From Phycisphaerae bacterium (lineage in GTDB: Bacteria; Planctomycetota; Phycisphaerae; UBA1845), in contig JABWBH010000003.1 of the NCBI GenBank assembly GCA_013360585.1, positions 57,152 through 121,151 of the forward strand: DNA of 64,000 nucleotides, read 5' to 3'. Positions within the stretch are counted from its first letter, which is position 1. The number at the start of each line of letters is the position of its first letter. Below, piece after piece: positions 18,229 to 27,477 of this stretch. The notes beneath the pieces are model-generated. The model ran no database searches. It saw only the letters and a list, made by a program, of their open reading frames with translations, and was not told the DNA's origin. The translations under genes and the position numbers were made by a program.

Positions 18229-18538
18229 TCGGAGCCCTTTGACGCGGTTTCGAGACCTATCAAACCAGGCTGGAAACGAACGCTTCCTGACTCTCGGCCT
18301 TACGGCGCGGCGTCAAGGGCGGGCAGGTGCGGCTCGGTTTTCTTTCGCAGCGCGACCCCTCGCCGACCGCGGTCGGTTCGACCGGTCAGCATCATACGTT
18401 AGACCCGCCCGGTTCCCCGCGAAACCGGCGCCGTCGCGCCCCTGGTTTCATCCGGCGTTCGGCTCCACTATCATAGTTGTGCTGGTCGAAACGCGATCGT
18501 TCGCGCCTGAAGTTGCAGAACGATATCGAGGATGACGA
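18229..18538. other. Divergent intergenic region
   Basis: 310 bp between the GH20 gene (minus) and an acyl-CoA dehydrogenase (plus). It should hold both promoters. The nearest match is a weak TTTCAT, 17 bp, TATCAT upstream of the dehydrogenase, too poor to list. No ORF or RNA is convincing. Confidence 0.4.
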
Positions 18539-19681
18539 ATGAACTTTGATCTACCGGACGACCTGGTGGCGCTGAGGGATCTTGCGGCGAAGTTCGCGGC
18601 GGAGCACGTCGCGCCTTACGCCCGCGCCTGGGACCGCGACGCGGATATTCCCCGCGACCTGATCCGCAGGCTCGGCGAGACCGGCTTCCTGGGCATCTTC
18701 ACGCCTGAGCAGTACGGCGGAACGGCGCTGGGGGATCTCGGCGCGGTGATCATCATGGAGGAGTTCGCCCGTCACTGCGGGGCGACGGCCCTGATGCTGG
18801 ACGCGCACAACTCGCTCTGCACGGCGCACCTGCTGATCGGGGCGAACGATGCGCAGAAGGCGAAGTATCTTCCGCCGCTGGCGCGAGGGGATTATCTCGG
18901 CGCCTGGGCGCTGACGGAGCCGGGCTGCGGGAGCGACTCCGTGGCGATGACGACCACGGCGGAGGACAAGGGCAGCGCCTGGGTGCTCAACGGCGCCAAG
19001 CAGTTCATCACCAACGGGCATTACGCCGGCGTCTTCGTCGTGATGGCCCGGACGAAGCCGGAAGGGGGCAAGAACGGCATCAGCGCGTTCATCGTCGAGC
19101 GCGGAACGCCGGGACTGATCATCGGTCCGAAAGAGGACAAGATGGGCATGAGGGCGTCGGACACGGTGGGTCTGACCTTCGACGACTGCCGCATTCCGAA
19201 GGAGAACCTCTGCGGGAAACTGCACGGCGGTTTCCGCGACGCGATGAAGACGCTGGAACGCGGGCGGATCACGATCTCCGGCATTTCGGTGGGACTCGCC
19301 CGCGGGGCGTTCGAGGAAGCGCTCGCCTACAGCAAGCAGCGCCACGCCTTCGGCAAGCCGATCTTCGACCACCAGTCGATCCAGTTCATGCTCGCCGACA
19401 TGGCCGTCGACATCGAAGCCGGGCGCCTGCTGACGCACAAGGCCGCGGCGATGTCCGACGCCGGTGAGGAGAGCAACACCGACGCCTCGATTGCGAAGCT
19501 GTTCACGAGCGAGATGGCGACGAAGGCGTGCCTCGCGTCGATCCAGATTCACGGCGGATACGGGTATACGAAGGAAGTCCCCGTCGAACGCCTGATGCGC
19601 GACGCGAAACTCTGCGAGATCGGCGAGGGTAGCAGCCAGATTCAGCGCATCATTATTGCGAAGACGCTGCTGGGAGCGTGA
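18539..19681 (+). CDS. Acyl-CoA dehydrogenase
   Basis: FAD flavoprotein (380 aa) that oxidises acyl-CoA thioesters to trans-2-enoyl-CoA. Family signatures are present: [14 protein letters not shown] (FAD/substrate loop), [13 protein letters not shown], and [20 protein letters not shown], containing the short-chain/butyryl-type catalytic Glu (IGEGSSQIQ). It starts at ATG 18539 after GAGGAT. A second acyl-CoA dehydrogenase lies 200 bp downstream; the two sequences are alike along their length and may form a paralogous pair for short or branched acyl-CoAs. No electron-transfer flavoprotein gene is in the window. Confidence 0.92.
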   Translation: MNFDLPDDLVALRDLAAKFAAEHVAPYARAWDRDADIPRDLIRRLGETGFLGIFTPEQYGGTALGDLGAVIIMEEFARHCGATALMLDAHNSLCTAHLLIGANDAQKAKYLPPLARGDYLGAWALTEPGCGSDSVAMTTTAEDKGSAWVLNGAKQFITNGHYAGVFVVMARTKPEGGKNGISAFIVERGTPGLIIGPKEDKMGMRASDTVGLTFDDCRIPKENLCGKLHGGFRDAMKTLERGRITISGISVGLARGAFEEALAYSKQRHAFGKPIFDHQSIQFMLADMAVDIEAGRLLTHKAAAMSDAGEESNTDASIAKLFTSEMATKACLASIQIHGGYGYTKEVPVERLMRDAKLCEIGEGSSQIQRIIIAKTLLGA

Positions 19682-19691
19682 GTAAGAGAGT

Positions 19692-19838
19692 ATCCGCAGA
19701 TGACGCAGATGAACGCAGGTCGAGGGGGGGACGGGCTTTGCCCGTCGATATCCTGCTCGACCAGGAATTACGGAGACGGCTCCCGTCACGCAAAGCCGGC
19801 GATCTTTTTTTCCGCGTTCATCTGCGTCATCTGCGGAT
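19692..19838. repeat. Perfect 25-bp inverted repeat with 97-bp centre
   Basis: Arms 19692-19716 and 19814-19838 are exact reverse complements (ATCCGCAGATGACGCAGATG plus AACGC). The centre includes an internal hairpin (ACGGGC-TTT-GCCCGT) and a T7 tract. It fills the gap between the two acyl-CoA dehydrogenase genes. Similar GCAGAT-rich arms are familiar as spurious short ORFs in many bacterial genomes, which suggests a non-autonomous repeat or REP-like element rather than a gene. Confidence 0.75.
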
Positions 19839-19881
19839 CGGTTTCCTCGGATGGCCGATGCGGGCAAAAACCGGACATGAC

Positions 19882-21030
19882 ATGATCCAGTACGAATTCA
19901 ACGACGACCTGACGATGCTTCAGGAACAGGTGCGGACGTTCGCGTTCCGCGAAATCGCTCCCGGAGCGGCGAAGCGCGACAAGACGTGCGAAATCGGGGA
20001 CGACCTCCGCGCCCAGATCGCCGAGATGGGCCTGCTGGGCATCGCCATCCCGGAGCAATACGGCGGCGCCGGGATGGGATGCCTGGCGTCCACGATGGTG
20101 GTGGAGGAGGTTTCCAAGGCCGACGCAGGCGTGGGCGTCTTCCTGTCCGCGCATAACTCGCTGTGCGTCGATCCGATCCAGAGCTTTGGGACGGAGGCGC
20201 AGAAGAAGAAATACCTTCCGAAGCTCGCCAGCGGCGAATTCGTCGGCTGCCTGTCGCTGACCGAACCCGGCAGCGGGTCGGACGCCGGCGCGGCGCGGTG
20301 CGCCGCCGTGCTCAAAGCGGACGGGTGGCATCTGAACGGCAACAAGATCTTCGTCACCAACGGGAAGGAGGCGGGCGTGATGGTGCTCATCGCGGTCACC
20401 GACCCGAACGAGCCGAAGCGCCGTCTTTCCGCCTTCATCGTCGAGACGAACACCCCTGGCGTGCGCATCGGCAAGCTTGAGAAGAAGCTCGGCATCCGCT
20501 GCTCTTCGACGGCGGAGTTCGTTTTTGAGGACGCGGTCGTCCCGAAAGAGGCGCTGCTGGGCGAGCAGGGCCGGGGGATGCGCGTGGCGCTGGCGACGCT
20601 GGACGGCGGGCGCATCGGCATCGCGGCGCAGGCGCTGGGCATCTCGCAGGCCTGTCTCTACGAGGCGACGCGCTACGCGAAGACCCGCGAGCAGTTCAAT
20701 CAGCCGATCGGCCGGTTCCAGGCGATCCAGAACAAACTGGCGGACATGAAGACGCGGATCGAAGCCGCCCGCGCGCTGACGTACAAGGCGGCGTGGCTGA
20801 AGGACAACGGCCGCGATTACGGACACACCGCGGCGATGGCGAAGCTCTTCGCGTCCGAGACGAGCAACCTCTGCGCCAACCACGCGGTGCAGGTTTTCGG
20901 CGGCTACGGCTACACCGAGGACTACCCCGTCGAGCGATTCCTGCGCGATGCGCGAATTACGGAGTTGTATGAGGGAACAAGCGAGATTCACCGCGTGGTG
21001 ATCGCCCGCGGGCTGGAGGCGAACCGCTGA
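19882..21030 (+). CDS. Acyl-CoA dehydrogenase
   Basis: Second flavin acyl-CoA dehydrogenase (382 aa from ATG 19882, MIQYEFNDDLTML). The open frame extends upstream through the inverted repeat, but those residues are not protein-like. Diagnostic are GCLSLTEPGSGSDAG, WHLNGNKIFVTNG and RFLRDARITELYEGTSEIHR, with the catalytic Glu in LYEGTSEI. It shares the FGGYGYTEDYPVERFLRDA C-terminal segment with its upstream neighbour, consistent with an old duplication. Substrate chain length cannot be deduced. Confidence 0.92.
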   Translation: MIQYEFNDDLTMLQEQVRTFAFREIAPGAAKRDKTCEIGDDLRAQIAEMGLLGIAIPEQYGGAGMGCLASTMVVEEVSKADAGVGVFLSAHNSLCVDPIQSFGTEAQKKKYLPKLASGEFVGCLSLTEPGSGSDAGAARCAAVLKADGWHLNGNKIFVTNGKEAGVMVLIAVTDPNEPKRRLSAFIVETNTPGVRIGKLEKKLGIRCSSTAEFVFEDAVVPKEALLGEQGRGMRVALATLDGGRIGIAAQALGISQACLYEATRYAKTREQFNQPIGRFQAIQNKLADMKTRIEAARALTYKAAWLKDNGRDYGHTAAMAKLFASETSNLCANHAVQVFGGYGYTEDYPVERFLRDARITELYEGTSEIHRVVIARGLEANR

Positions 21031-21205
21031 TCGAAGCCGCGCAGGTAAAGCTCCCGCCGCTGTGACGCGTGGGGGCGTGCGGTGCATTGACCGACTCGGG
21101 AAGGCGGGGTACGGTGGCGACCGACGAAACTGAGGCGGCGTCCCGCTGCGGCGACCGGGCAGGCTGGTCTGTCAAACGGCGGGGCTTGGACCGTCCGATT
21201 CCGGA

Positions 21206-22564
21206 ATGCACACCGCCTTCATGACGAAAACCCATCCCGGTCACTGCTGCGTATTCGGCCTGATGTGGGGCGACGAGGGCAAGGGCAAGATCGTAGACCT
21301 GCTCGCGGGGGCTTACGACTGCGTCGTCCGGTACAACGGCGGAGCGAACGCCGGTCACACGGTCTGGATCGGTCAGGAGAAGTTCGCCCTGCATCTGCTT
21401 CCGGCGGGCATTCTTCGCACGGGCGTCGTCGCGGTCATCGGACCGGGCGTCGTCGTGGATCCGCTGACGCTTCGATCGGAGATCGCGGCTTTGCAGGCGC
21501 GCGGGATCGCCGTCGCGGAGCACCTGCGCCTGAGCAACCGGGCGCATCTGGTCATGCCCTATCACAAAGCGGAGGACCGCCTCAGCGAAGCCCGGATGGG
21601 CGATGAACGCAAGATCGGCACGACCACGCGAGGCATCGGTCCGTGCTACGCGGACAAGGCGAGGCGATCCACCGGCGTGCGGTTCGACGACGTGCTGCAT
21701 GAACCGGGTCTGGAGGATCGCGTCCTGCGCATCCTCGAAGACCGCCGAAGCGCCTTGGCCGCTCTCGGCGGGACGGACGACCCGGGTCTGAATCGAGCGG
21801 AGGTTCTGGCGTCCCTGCGGATCGCCCGCGACGAGCTGTCGCAATATGTCTGCGACACGACGCGTTACCTGGGCGACGCGGTGCGGGCGGGGCGACGGCT
21901 GTTGTTCGAGGGCGCCAACGGGATGCTCCTGGATCTGGATCACGGGACGTACCCCTTCGTGACGTCGAGCAGCACGGGACCGGGGGGCATCGCCGGGGGC
22001 GCGGGCGTTCCGCCGACGTTGCTTCGGCGAACCATCGGGGTGACCAAGGCGTACAGCACCCGGGTGGGCGGCGGACCTTTCGTCACCGAGCTTGGGGACG
22101 AACTCGGTGACCGCATCCGAAAACAGGGGAATGAGTACGGAACGACGACCGGGCGGCCGAGGCGCTGCGGCTGGTTCGACGCCGTAGCCTGCGGGTATTC
22201 GGCGAGGCTTGGGGGGGCGACGGACCTGGCGATCATGCACATGGACACCCTGGCGGGGTTCGAGCGCGTCGGAATGTGCGTCGCGTATGACTGCCGCGGA
22301 CGGAAGGTCGAAGACCCGCCGGCGGGGGTCGCGGAGCTGTCCGAGTGCCGCCCGGTGATCGAATATCTGCCCGGATGGGGCGAGGAGGTGCGGACCGCCG
22401 CATCGCGCGAGTCGCTGCCGATCAACGCGCAGCGGTACATCAAGGCGATCGAGCGGCGGACCGGCGTCGCGGCGACGATCATCAGCGTCGGACCGGAGCG
22501 GTCGCAGACGCTGCTGTCGGAACCGTGGCGCTCGTGCGTCGCTGAGGGGGGACCGACGGCGTGA
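21206..22564 (+). CDS. purA: Adenylosuccinate synthetase
   Basis: GTP-dependent ligase joining IMP and aspartate, first committed step to AMP. At 452 residues it is slightly longer than E. coli PurA. The P-loop WGDEGKGKIVDLL (residues 21-33) carries the catalytic Asp; NAGHTV carries the catalytic His. ERKIGTTTRGIGPCYADKA, LLFEGANGMLLDLDHGTYPFVTSS, TRVGGGPF and GRPRRCGWFD are all PurA hallmarks. Start ATG 21206; ATG 21221 five codons in is also possible. The preceding 175 bp holds no clear feature. Confidence 0.95.
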   Translation: MHTAFMTKTHPGHCCVFGLMWGDEGKGKIVDLLAGAYDCVVRYNGGANAGHTVWIGQEKFALHLLPAGILRTGVVAVIGPGVVVDPLTLRSEIAALQARGIAVAEHLRLSNRAHLVMPYHKAEDRLSEARMGDERKIGTTTRGIGPCYADKARRSTGVRFDDVLHEPGLEDRVLRILEDRRSALAALGGTDDPGLNRAEVLASLRIARDELSQYVCDTTRYLGDAVRAGRRLLFEGANGMLLDLDHGTYPFVTSSSTGPGGIAGGAGVPPTLLRRTIGVTKAYSTRVGGGPFVTELGDELGDRIRKQGNEYGTTTGRPRRCGWFDAVACGYSARLGGATDLAIMHMDTLAGFERVGMCVAYDCRGRKVEDPPAGVAELSECRPVIEYLPGWGEEVRTAASRESLPINAQRYIKAIERRTGVAATIISVGPERSQTLLSEPWRSCVAEGGPTA

Positions 22565-22600
22565 GACCGCCGGACCGGTGCAGTGAAGAATTCGTCGCGG

Positions 22601-22624
22601 CAAGCCGCGGGCTTCAACCCGCGC
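22601..22624 (-). repeat. 24-bp dispersed repeat, copy 3 (inverted)
   Basis: On the minus strand it reads GCGCGGGTTGAAGCCCGCGG plus CTTG. This copy has the best palindrome (GCGGG-TTGAAG-CCCGC). It lies between purA and uppS and could weakly terminate or stabilise the purA message. Confidence 0.6.
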
Positions 22625-22684
22625 GAACGCTCGTCTCGCGGCACGCCGTGGTATGAAATATGGCGATTGTGATGAGACGGTGGG

Positions 22685-23470
22685 ATGAACGCGGGCAGGA
22701 TGGAATCAACCGTGCATGAGCGCGCTGAAGCGGCACAGCCTGGCGCAGCGCCCGGCGTCTCTGCGGACCGCATGCCGCGCCATGTGGCGATTATCATGGA
22801 CGGGAACGGTCGCTGGGCCGCCGCGCGGGGGATGCCTCGGATTCGCGGGCATGAACAAGGCGCACGCACCGTCCGGACGATCGTGACCCACGCCGCCCGC
22901 CTCAACCTTCGCGTGTTGACGCTTTACAGCTTCAGCAGCGAAAACTGGAAACGCCCGCGCGAGGAGGTCGAGTTTCTGATGGGCCTCTACGCCGAGTACC
23001 TCGTCGCGGAGCGCCCCACGATCCTCGACAACAACGTCCGGTTCGTCCATCTGGGCCGTCGCGCGGGGCTGCCCGCGCGCGTGCTGAACGAGATGGACCG
23101 GACGATCGAACTCAGCACGGGCAACTCGGGTCTGACGCTGGCGCTGGCGCTCAATTACGGGTCGCGCGACGAAATCGTGGACGCGGTGCGCTCGATCGCC
23201 GAGGACGCCCGGCGCGGCGACGTCGCGCCGGAGCGGATCGACGAAGCCCTGATTTCCTCGCGCCTTTACAGCGCAGGGCTGCCCGACCCGGACCTGCTCA
23301 TCCGCACTGCGTCTGAGCGCCGCCTCAGTAACTTCCTCCTGTGGCAGCTCAGCTACGCCGAGATCCACGTCTGCGACGCCTTCTGGCCGGACTTCGGCGT
23401 CGAACTCTTCAACGCCGCCCTCCGTGATTACGCAGGCCGCGTGCGCCGCTTTGGCGACGTGGGGCGGTAG
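22685..23470 (+). CDS. uppS: Isoprenyl (undecaprenyl) diphosphate synthase
   Basis: Cis-prenyltransferase that extends farnesyl diphosphate with isopentenyl diphosphate to the C55 lipid carrier of peptidoglycan and LPS synthesis. In 261 residues, HVAIIMDGNGRWAAARG holds the catalytic Asp39 and the phosphate loop, followed by GHEQGA, LYSFSSENWKRP and the C-terminal LLIRTASERRLSNFLLWQ with AEIHVCDAFWPDF. About 30 non-conserved residues precede the core, so the start could be internal. It is followed by a 900-bp gene-poor region. Confidence 0.94.
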   Translation: MNAGRMESTVHERAEAAQPGAAPGVSADRMPRHVAIIMDGNGRWAAARGMPRIRGHEQGARTVRTIVTHAARLNLRVLTLYSFSSENWKRPREEVEFLMGLYAEYLVAERPTILDNNVRFVHLGRRAGLPARVLNEMDRTIELSTGNSGLTLALALNYGSRDEIVDAVRSIAEDARRGDVAPERIDEALISSRLYSAGLPDPDLLIRTASERRLSNFLLWQLSYAEIHVCDAFWPDFGVELFNAALRDYAGRVRRFGDVGR

Positions 23471-23562
23471 AAACTTCCGCGTCAGCCCAGCGACCGGGCG
23501 TTCTATGTGAAACGTGGCCCCTGATGATCCGCCGCAAAGTTTCGTGAAAACGCCGCCCTGGG

Positions 23563-23605
23563 AAAAAAACGAAGAACCGGCCCCAGCTTGGGAACCGGGT
23601 TCTTC
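23563..23605 (-). terminator. Intrinsic terminator, minus-strand direction
   Basis: GAAGAACC (23571-23578) pairs with GGTTCTTC (23598-23605), with a nested CCCA/TGGG helix. Read on the minus strand the hairpin is followed by seven T residues (23569-23563). No annotated minus-strand gene lies just upstream, so an unannotated transcript is implied. Confidence 0.5.
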
Positions 23606-23986
23606 AAGGTCTTCCCGGTGTGACAGTGAAGGTGGGCTGGCATGGGGCGGGAGTGGGGGCGGTAGTCCCCCGTGTGCAAGGGGCGCGACGGTCGCCGAGG
23701 GGTGAAATCGCATGATCTGAGCCTCCCTCTGACTCCGGTTGGCGGGTTTCGGATTCGCATGAACGTACGATCATGCCCGGAAATCGGCGGCATCTCAGTC
23801 TAAGAGCGCCGCTGTGCCGCACTCGATGTTGCGCTCGGCGCCGAGCGCGGTGTTGAACGCGATGTTGAGTTCGGAGCCGCGATCAATATTGCGCTCGATG
23901 TTTGCTGATCCCTGCGGCGGGGTGGCATGGCCTGGCGTACTCGCCTGGCCATGCTGGAGGATCCGAATGCCCGTTCCTCGCCGAAC

Positions 23987-24010
23987 ACGGGTCCGCTGTT
24001 GCGGACCCGT
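23987..24010. repeat. Hairpin with perfect 10-bp stem
   Basis: ACGGGTCCGC, loop TGTT, GCGGACCCGT. No T tract follows on either strand, so a REP-like or protein-binding palindrome is as likely as a terminator. Confidence 0.5.
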
Positions 24011-24277
24011 GCGATCCGACATTCCGGCAGATCTCAGAATGCGGTTGCCCTGGGCTGGAGGACGAGACTCGACGGTAAAATAACCCTAACGTCCCAGAAA
24101 ACCCGCCACGCTCCAGTACTGCGCTTCATGGTGTCCGAGCTTGAAGTGAGAAACTGAACTCGCACCGTAACGTGCCGCCTTTTTTAGCTCTATCTTACTG
24201 TTAGGCTGTATTTCGTTATTATTTGATTACTAATGAATATATTATAAGACGTTAATCGAATAGGTAGTGCATCCTAA

Positions 24278-24307
24278 TTGCCGGCGGTCTATCTCCTTGC
24301 CTATAAT
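24278..24307 (+). promoter_or_regulatory. Likely sigma-70 type promoter of the sulfatase-like cluster
   Basis: TTGCCG (24278-24283), 18-bp spacer, consensus TATAAT (24302-24307). It lies at the downstream end of a 170-bp AT-rich island (24174-24343), unique in this window, and about 58 bp before the first gene of the cluster. Confidence 0.55.
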
Positions 24308-24365
24308 TCAGATGAGAGAATTTTAATGATATTTTAGGTTCGGATCTTGCTCCGGGCAGGAGAGG

Positions 24366-25856
24366 GTGTTGCGGAAAGACGGACGGCGAGTCGGAATCCC
24401 CGCGGGGCGGCAGGGCGTGTTCGCACGAGCCTGCCTTGTCATCGGCTGGTTATTGGGGGCATCAGGGGACGCGGAGGGATTCGGCAATGCGCCCGCGTGG
24501 CCTGAGCGACTCAAGGGTCGCCCGAACGTGCTGCTGGTCACGGTTGATACCCTGCGGGCCGACCATCTCGGGTGTTACGGATATTTTCGAGACACTTCGC
24601 CGACGCTCGACGCCCTGGTGGGCGACTCGATCTTCTTTGAGCGATGCCTGGTTCCGGTCGCCCAGACCCTGCCCAGCCACCTGTCGCTGATGACAGGGGT
24701 CTATCCGCTTGAGCACGGCATCACCTCCAATCTGGAGAAGCCCGGCGGGCAGCGCTTCGCCTCAACACCGCAGCTTCGGACGACGGCCGAGTTCTTTAAG
24801 TCGAAGGGTTACACCACGGCCGCGTTCGTGAGCGCCACTCCGCTGAAGCGATCGTCGGGCATCGCGGCGGGGTTTGACGTATTCAGCGAACCTTCACATG
24901 CGCGGCGGCTGGGAGCGGAAACGACGCAAGCCGTCGAGGAGTGGCTGGCGAGCCGGCCTGCGGAGCCTTTTTTCCTGTGGGTCCACTATTTCGACCCGCA
25001 CGCGCCTTACGACCCGCCTTCGCCTTATGACGAGATGTTTCAGACCGAGCCGCGGCTGGAGGCGCTGTTGACTGCTCGATCGGTACCGTCGCGGGTTCAG
25101 AAGCAGCGCAATGATCGCCGCGTGGTCCCGGAGGATGAGGCGTGGGACACGCGGAAGGCGATCAACGGCTACGACGGTGAGATCCGCTACGTGGATGATC
25201 AGATCAAGGCGCTCCTTGCGGCGCTGCGCGAACGATCGCAGTGGGACCGGACGGTGTTCGCGTTCACCTCGGACCACGGGGAAGGGCTTGGACAACACGG
25301 GATCGTCATGCACGACGCGGTGTGGTTCGAGCAGTTGCATGTGCCGTTGCTGATCCGCGTGCCGGGCATGCCCGGGCGTCGAGTGTCGCACGCGATTCGG
25401 ACGATCGACGTGATCCCGACGCTGCTGGCCTTGGCCCCTGATCTCCAGGCGGACGAGTACCTGAAGCAATGTCGCGGACTGAACGTGCTGTCGCCCGGGT
25501 ACAAACCGGTCGAATTGTTCGGCCAGGAGCCGGGCGGGCGCAGCGAAACTTACACGCTGATTTCAGGGGACTGGAAACTGGTCATCGGCGAGGGCGCCGG
25601 CGAGCTGCTGTTTCACCTGCCGACGGATCGGCACGAGCTGAAAAACGTCGCGAAGGACCAGCCGGATGTCGTGCGCCGGATGCGCGATCAACTGCGCACG
25701 TTGCTGGCGGACCAGAAGGCGCGCGGGCGTCACTATCAGCAGGGCCGACCGTCCGCGCCGGCCGACGACGCCGGCCGGGCACAGCGCCAGGAGGAGCTTC
25801 GCGGGCTGGGCTACATGGACACCGAGGAGCCGGACGAGGAGGAGGATCCGGAATGA
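24366..25856 (+). CDS. Sulfatase-like alkaline phosphatase superfamily protein (Thr nucleophile)
   Basis: A 496-residue exported protein; residues 18-40 form a signal peptide. NVLLVTVDTLRADHLGCYGY supplies the first metal Asp (D61) and FAFTSDHGEGLGQHG the distal metal site. At the position of the formylglycine Cys/Ser of true sulfatases (CxPxR) it has T101 in QTLPSHLSLMTGVYP, and His replaces the Arg. A Thr nucleophile is known from phosphoethanolamine and phosphoglycerol transferases, so this may be a phosphotransferase or phosphatase rather than a sulfatase. The C-terminus is acidic (DTEEPDEEEDPE). Start GTG 24366 or TTG 24369. Its stop overlaps the next gene as ATGA. Confidence 0.85.
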   Translation: MLRKDGRRVGIPAGRQGVFARACLVIGWLLGASGDAEGFGNAPAWPERLKGRPNVLLVTVDTLRADHLGCYGYFRDTSPTLDALVGDSIFFERCLVPVAQTLPSHLSLMTGVYPLEHGITSNLEKPGGQRFASTPQLRTTAEFFKSKGYTTAAFVSATPLKRSSGIAAGFDVFSEPSHARRLGAETTQAVEEWLASRPAEPFFLWVHYFDPHAPYDPPSPYDEMFQTEPRLEALLTARSVPSRVQKQRNDRRVVPEDEAWDTRKAINGYDGEIRYVDDQIKALLAALRERSQWDRTVFAFTSDHGEGLGQHGIVMHDAVWFEQLHVPLLIRVPGMPGRRVSHAIRTIDVIPTLLALAPDLQADEYLKQCRGLNVLSPGYKPVELFGQEPGGRSETYTLISGDWKLVIGEGAGELLFHLPTDRHELKNVAKDQPDVVRRMRDQLRTLLADQKARGRHYQQGRPSAPADDAGRAQRQEELRGLGYMDTEEPDEEEDPE

Positions 25857-27364
25857 CGCGGCGGTGCTCAAACGAAGGGATCGAGGCTGCGCTGCGTCGT
25901 CGTCAGGTGTTGGCGACCTGGGGGTCGGTCCTGGGGGTGGCGGCGGGGGGGGTGCTCCTCGCGTCAGCGGCTCGCCCTGCGGTGCAGGAAAATCCTCAAC
26001 CCTCGACGACCCCGGTCGCAAACGTCGCACCGGCGGTGAAAGGGTTCAACCTGCTGCTGGTGAGCATTGACACCCTTCGGGCGGATCACCTGGGCTGTTA
26101 CGGTTATTTCCGGGACACCTCTCCGACGTTGGACGCACTGGCCAAGGAAGCCGTGCTCTTCAGGGAGTGTCATTCTCCCCTGGCTCGAACGACGCCGACA
26201 CACGCTTCGCTGCTGACCGCGCTGTATCCCATCGAGCACGGGTTGACTGACAACATCACCCACGAGCGCAATCAGCTTGTGCTCGCGGATCCCGTCCTCA
26301 CGTATGCGGAGGTTGCGCGGCAAGCGGGGTACCGGACGGCGGCGTTCGTCAGCGCTGCGCCGGTGAAGCGGGACACGGGTCTGAACGCGGGCTTCGAGGT
26401 CTGGGACGAACCGGATGCGAGTCAGCGGTCCGCCGATGAAACGAACGCCCCTTTTCTTCGTTGGCTGAGTTCGGCCGCGGAGGGGCCGCCCTTTTTCGCC
26501 TGGCTTCATTATTTCGATCCGCATACGCCCTATCGGCCTCCGGCGGACTACGCGGACCGGTTTCAGACCGACGACAAGCTGCGCGCGTACATGCGGGAGC
26601 GGCGTTTCGCGGACGAGGCGAGCAAGCAGCATTCAGACGGACCGATCAAAGACGCCAAGTCGTGGAACACGGAAGAGGCGATCAACCGTTACGACGCCGA
26701 GATTCGTTTTGCGGATGACCAGCTTGCCCGGGTGTTCGCGACGCTTAAGGCCGCAGGCGCGTGGGACCGGACGGTGATCGTGGTGACGTCGGACCACGGC
26801 GAGGGCCTCGGGCAGCATGACTGGCCCAACCACGGCGGGTACTGGCAGGAGCAGTTGCATGTTCCCCTGATTATCCGCGTGCCCGGGACGGAAGCGCGGC
26901 AGGTGCGGACGATCCTCTCGACGGTGGACATTCTCCCGACGCTGTTAGGCATGACGGATCGGCTGCCGAAAGGCGAGCTGCCGTCCCAGGCCTCGGGGCG
27001 CAATGTGCTGGTGGAGCAGGGCGAATCTCCGTCGGCCTACGCGCAGACGCCGGGGGATCGAGGCTCGACGATCCGGACGCTGACGACGCCGCGATGGCGG
27101 TACATCCACCGACCCGGGCGCGGCGACCTGCTTTTCGATCGACTCGCCGATCCGCACGAGCTGAACGATGTGTCGTCGAAGCATCCCGATGTGATCGGTG
27201 CGATGCGCGACGAACTGAGGAATCAGCTTGATCGACAATCCGAACGACAGTCTCGCTACGGCGCGACCCGCGCCCCCGCCCGCAAGGAACGGGTCAACGA
27301 GCTGCGCGAGCTGGGCTACATCGATGATGAGGATCCGGACGCGACCGAGGAGGACGAGCCGTGA
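25853..27364 (+). CDS. Second sulfatase-like protein (Thr nucleophile)
   Basis: A 503-residue paralogue of the upstream protein, starting at ATG 25853 in a 4-bp ATGA overlap; the open frame continues upstream but only as antisense-like sequence. A signal or anchor segment covers residues 22-41. FNLLLVSIDTLRADHLGCYGYFRDTSPTLDAL is nearly identical to its neighbour; D73 is the metal ligand. The nucleophile position is T113 in ARTTPTHASLLTALYPIEHG, again lacking Cys/Ser. VVTSDHGEGLGQHDW gives the second metal cluster. It also ends in an acidic tail (DDEDPDATEEDEP). Tandem duplication and coupled translation suggest the two act together on an envelope substrate. Confidence 0.85.
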   Translation: MTRRCSNEGIEAALRRRQVLATWGSVLGVAAGGVLLASAARPAVQENPQPSTTPVANVAPAVKGFNLLLVSIDTLRADHLGCYGYFRDTSPTLDALAKEAVLFRECHSPLARTTPTHASLLTALYPIEHGLTDNITHERNQLVLADPVLTYAEVARQAGYRTAAFVSAAPVKRDTGLNAGFEVWDEPDASQRSADETNAPFLRWLSSAAEGPPFFAWLHYFDPHTPYRPPADYADRFQTDDKLRAYMRERRFADEASKQHSDGPIKDAKSWNTEEAINRYDAEIRFADDQLARVFATLKAAGAWDRTVIVVTSDHGEGLGQHDWPNHGGYWQEQLHVPLIIRVPGTEARQVRTILSTVDILPTLLGMTDRLPKGELPSQASGRNVLVEQGESPSAYAQTPGDRGSTIRTLTTPRWRYIHRPGRGDLLFDRLADPHELNDVSSKHPDVIGAMRDELRNQLDRQSERQSRYGATRAPARKERVNELRELGYIDDEDPDATEEDEP

Positions 27365-27477
27365 GGCGCACGGTCCGGCTCGGCGTTCGACGGTCCGGGG
27401 CGGATGCACCCGCAGGCGTGATTCCGGCGGGTTGAGTCCCCGGTCCAGGTCGTTCCGGCTGATGAAGGGCGGGCAGT

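Larger units (their letters stand above)
23471..24365. other. Gene-poor region with hairpins, degenerate repeat and AT-rich island
   Basis: Between uppS and the sulfatase-like cluster. From left to right it holds a minus-strand terminator-like hairpin (23563-23605), a degenerate 36-bp tandem unit around 23825-23900 (ATGTTGCGCTCGG / ATGTTGAGTTCGG), a 10-bp-stem hairpin (23987-24010) and an AT-rich island (24174-24343). No ORF is convincing; a 75-codon minus frame (23795-24022) covers the tandem unit. Confidence 0.6.

Noticed and set aside
24366..27364. Annotation of the two genes as ordinary sulfatases
   Set aside because: The formylglycine Cys/Ser and following Arg are absent (Thr and His instead), so sulfatase activity cannot be assumed.
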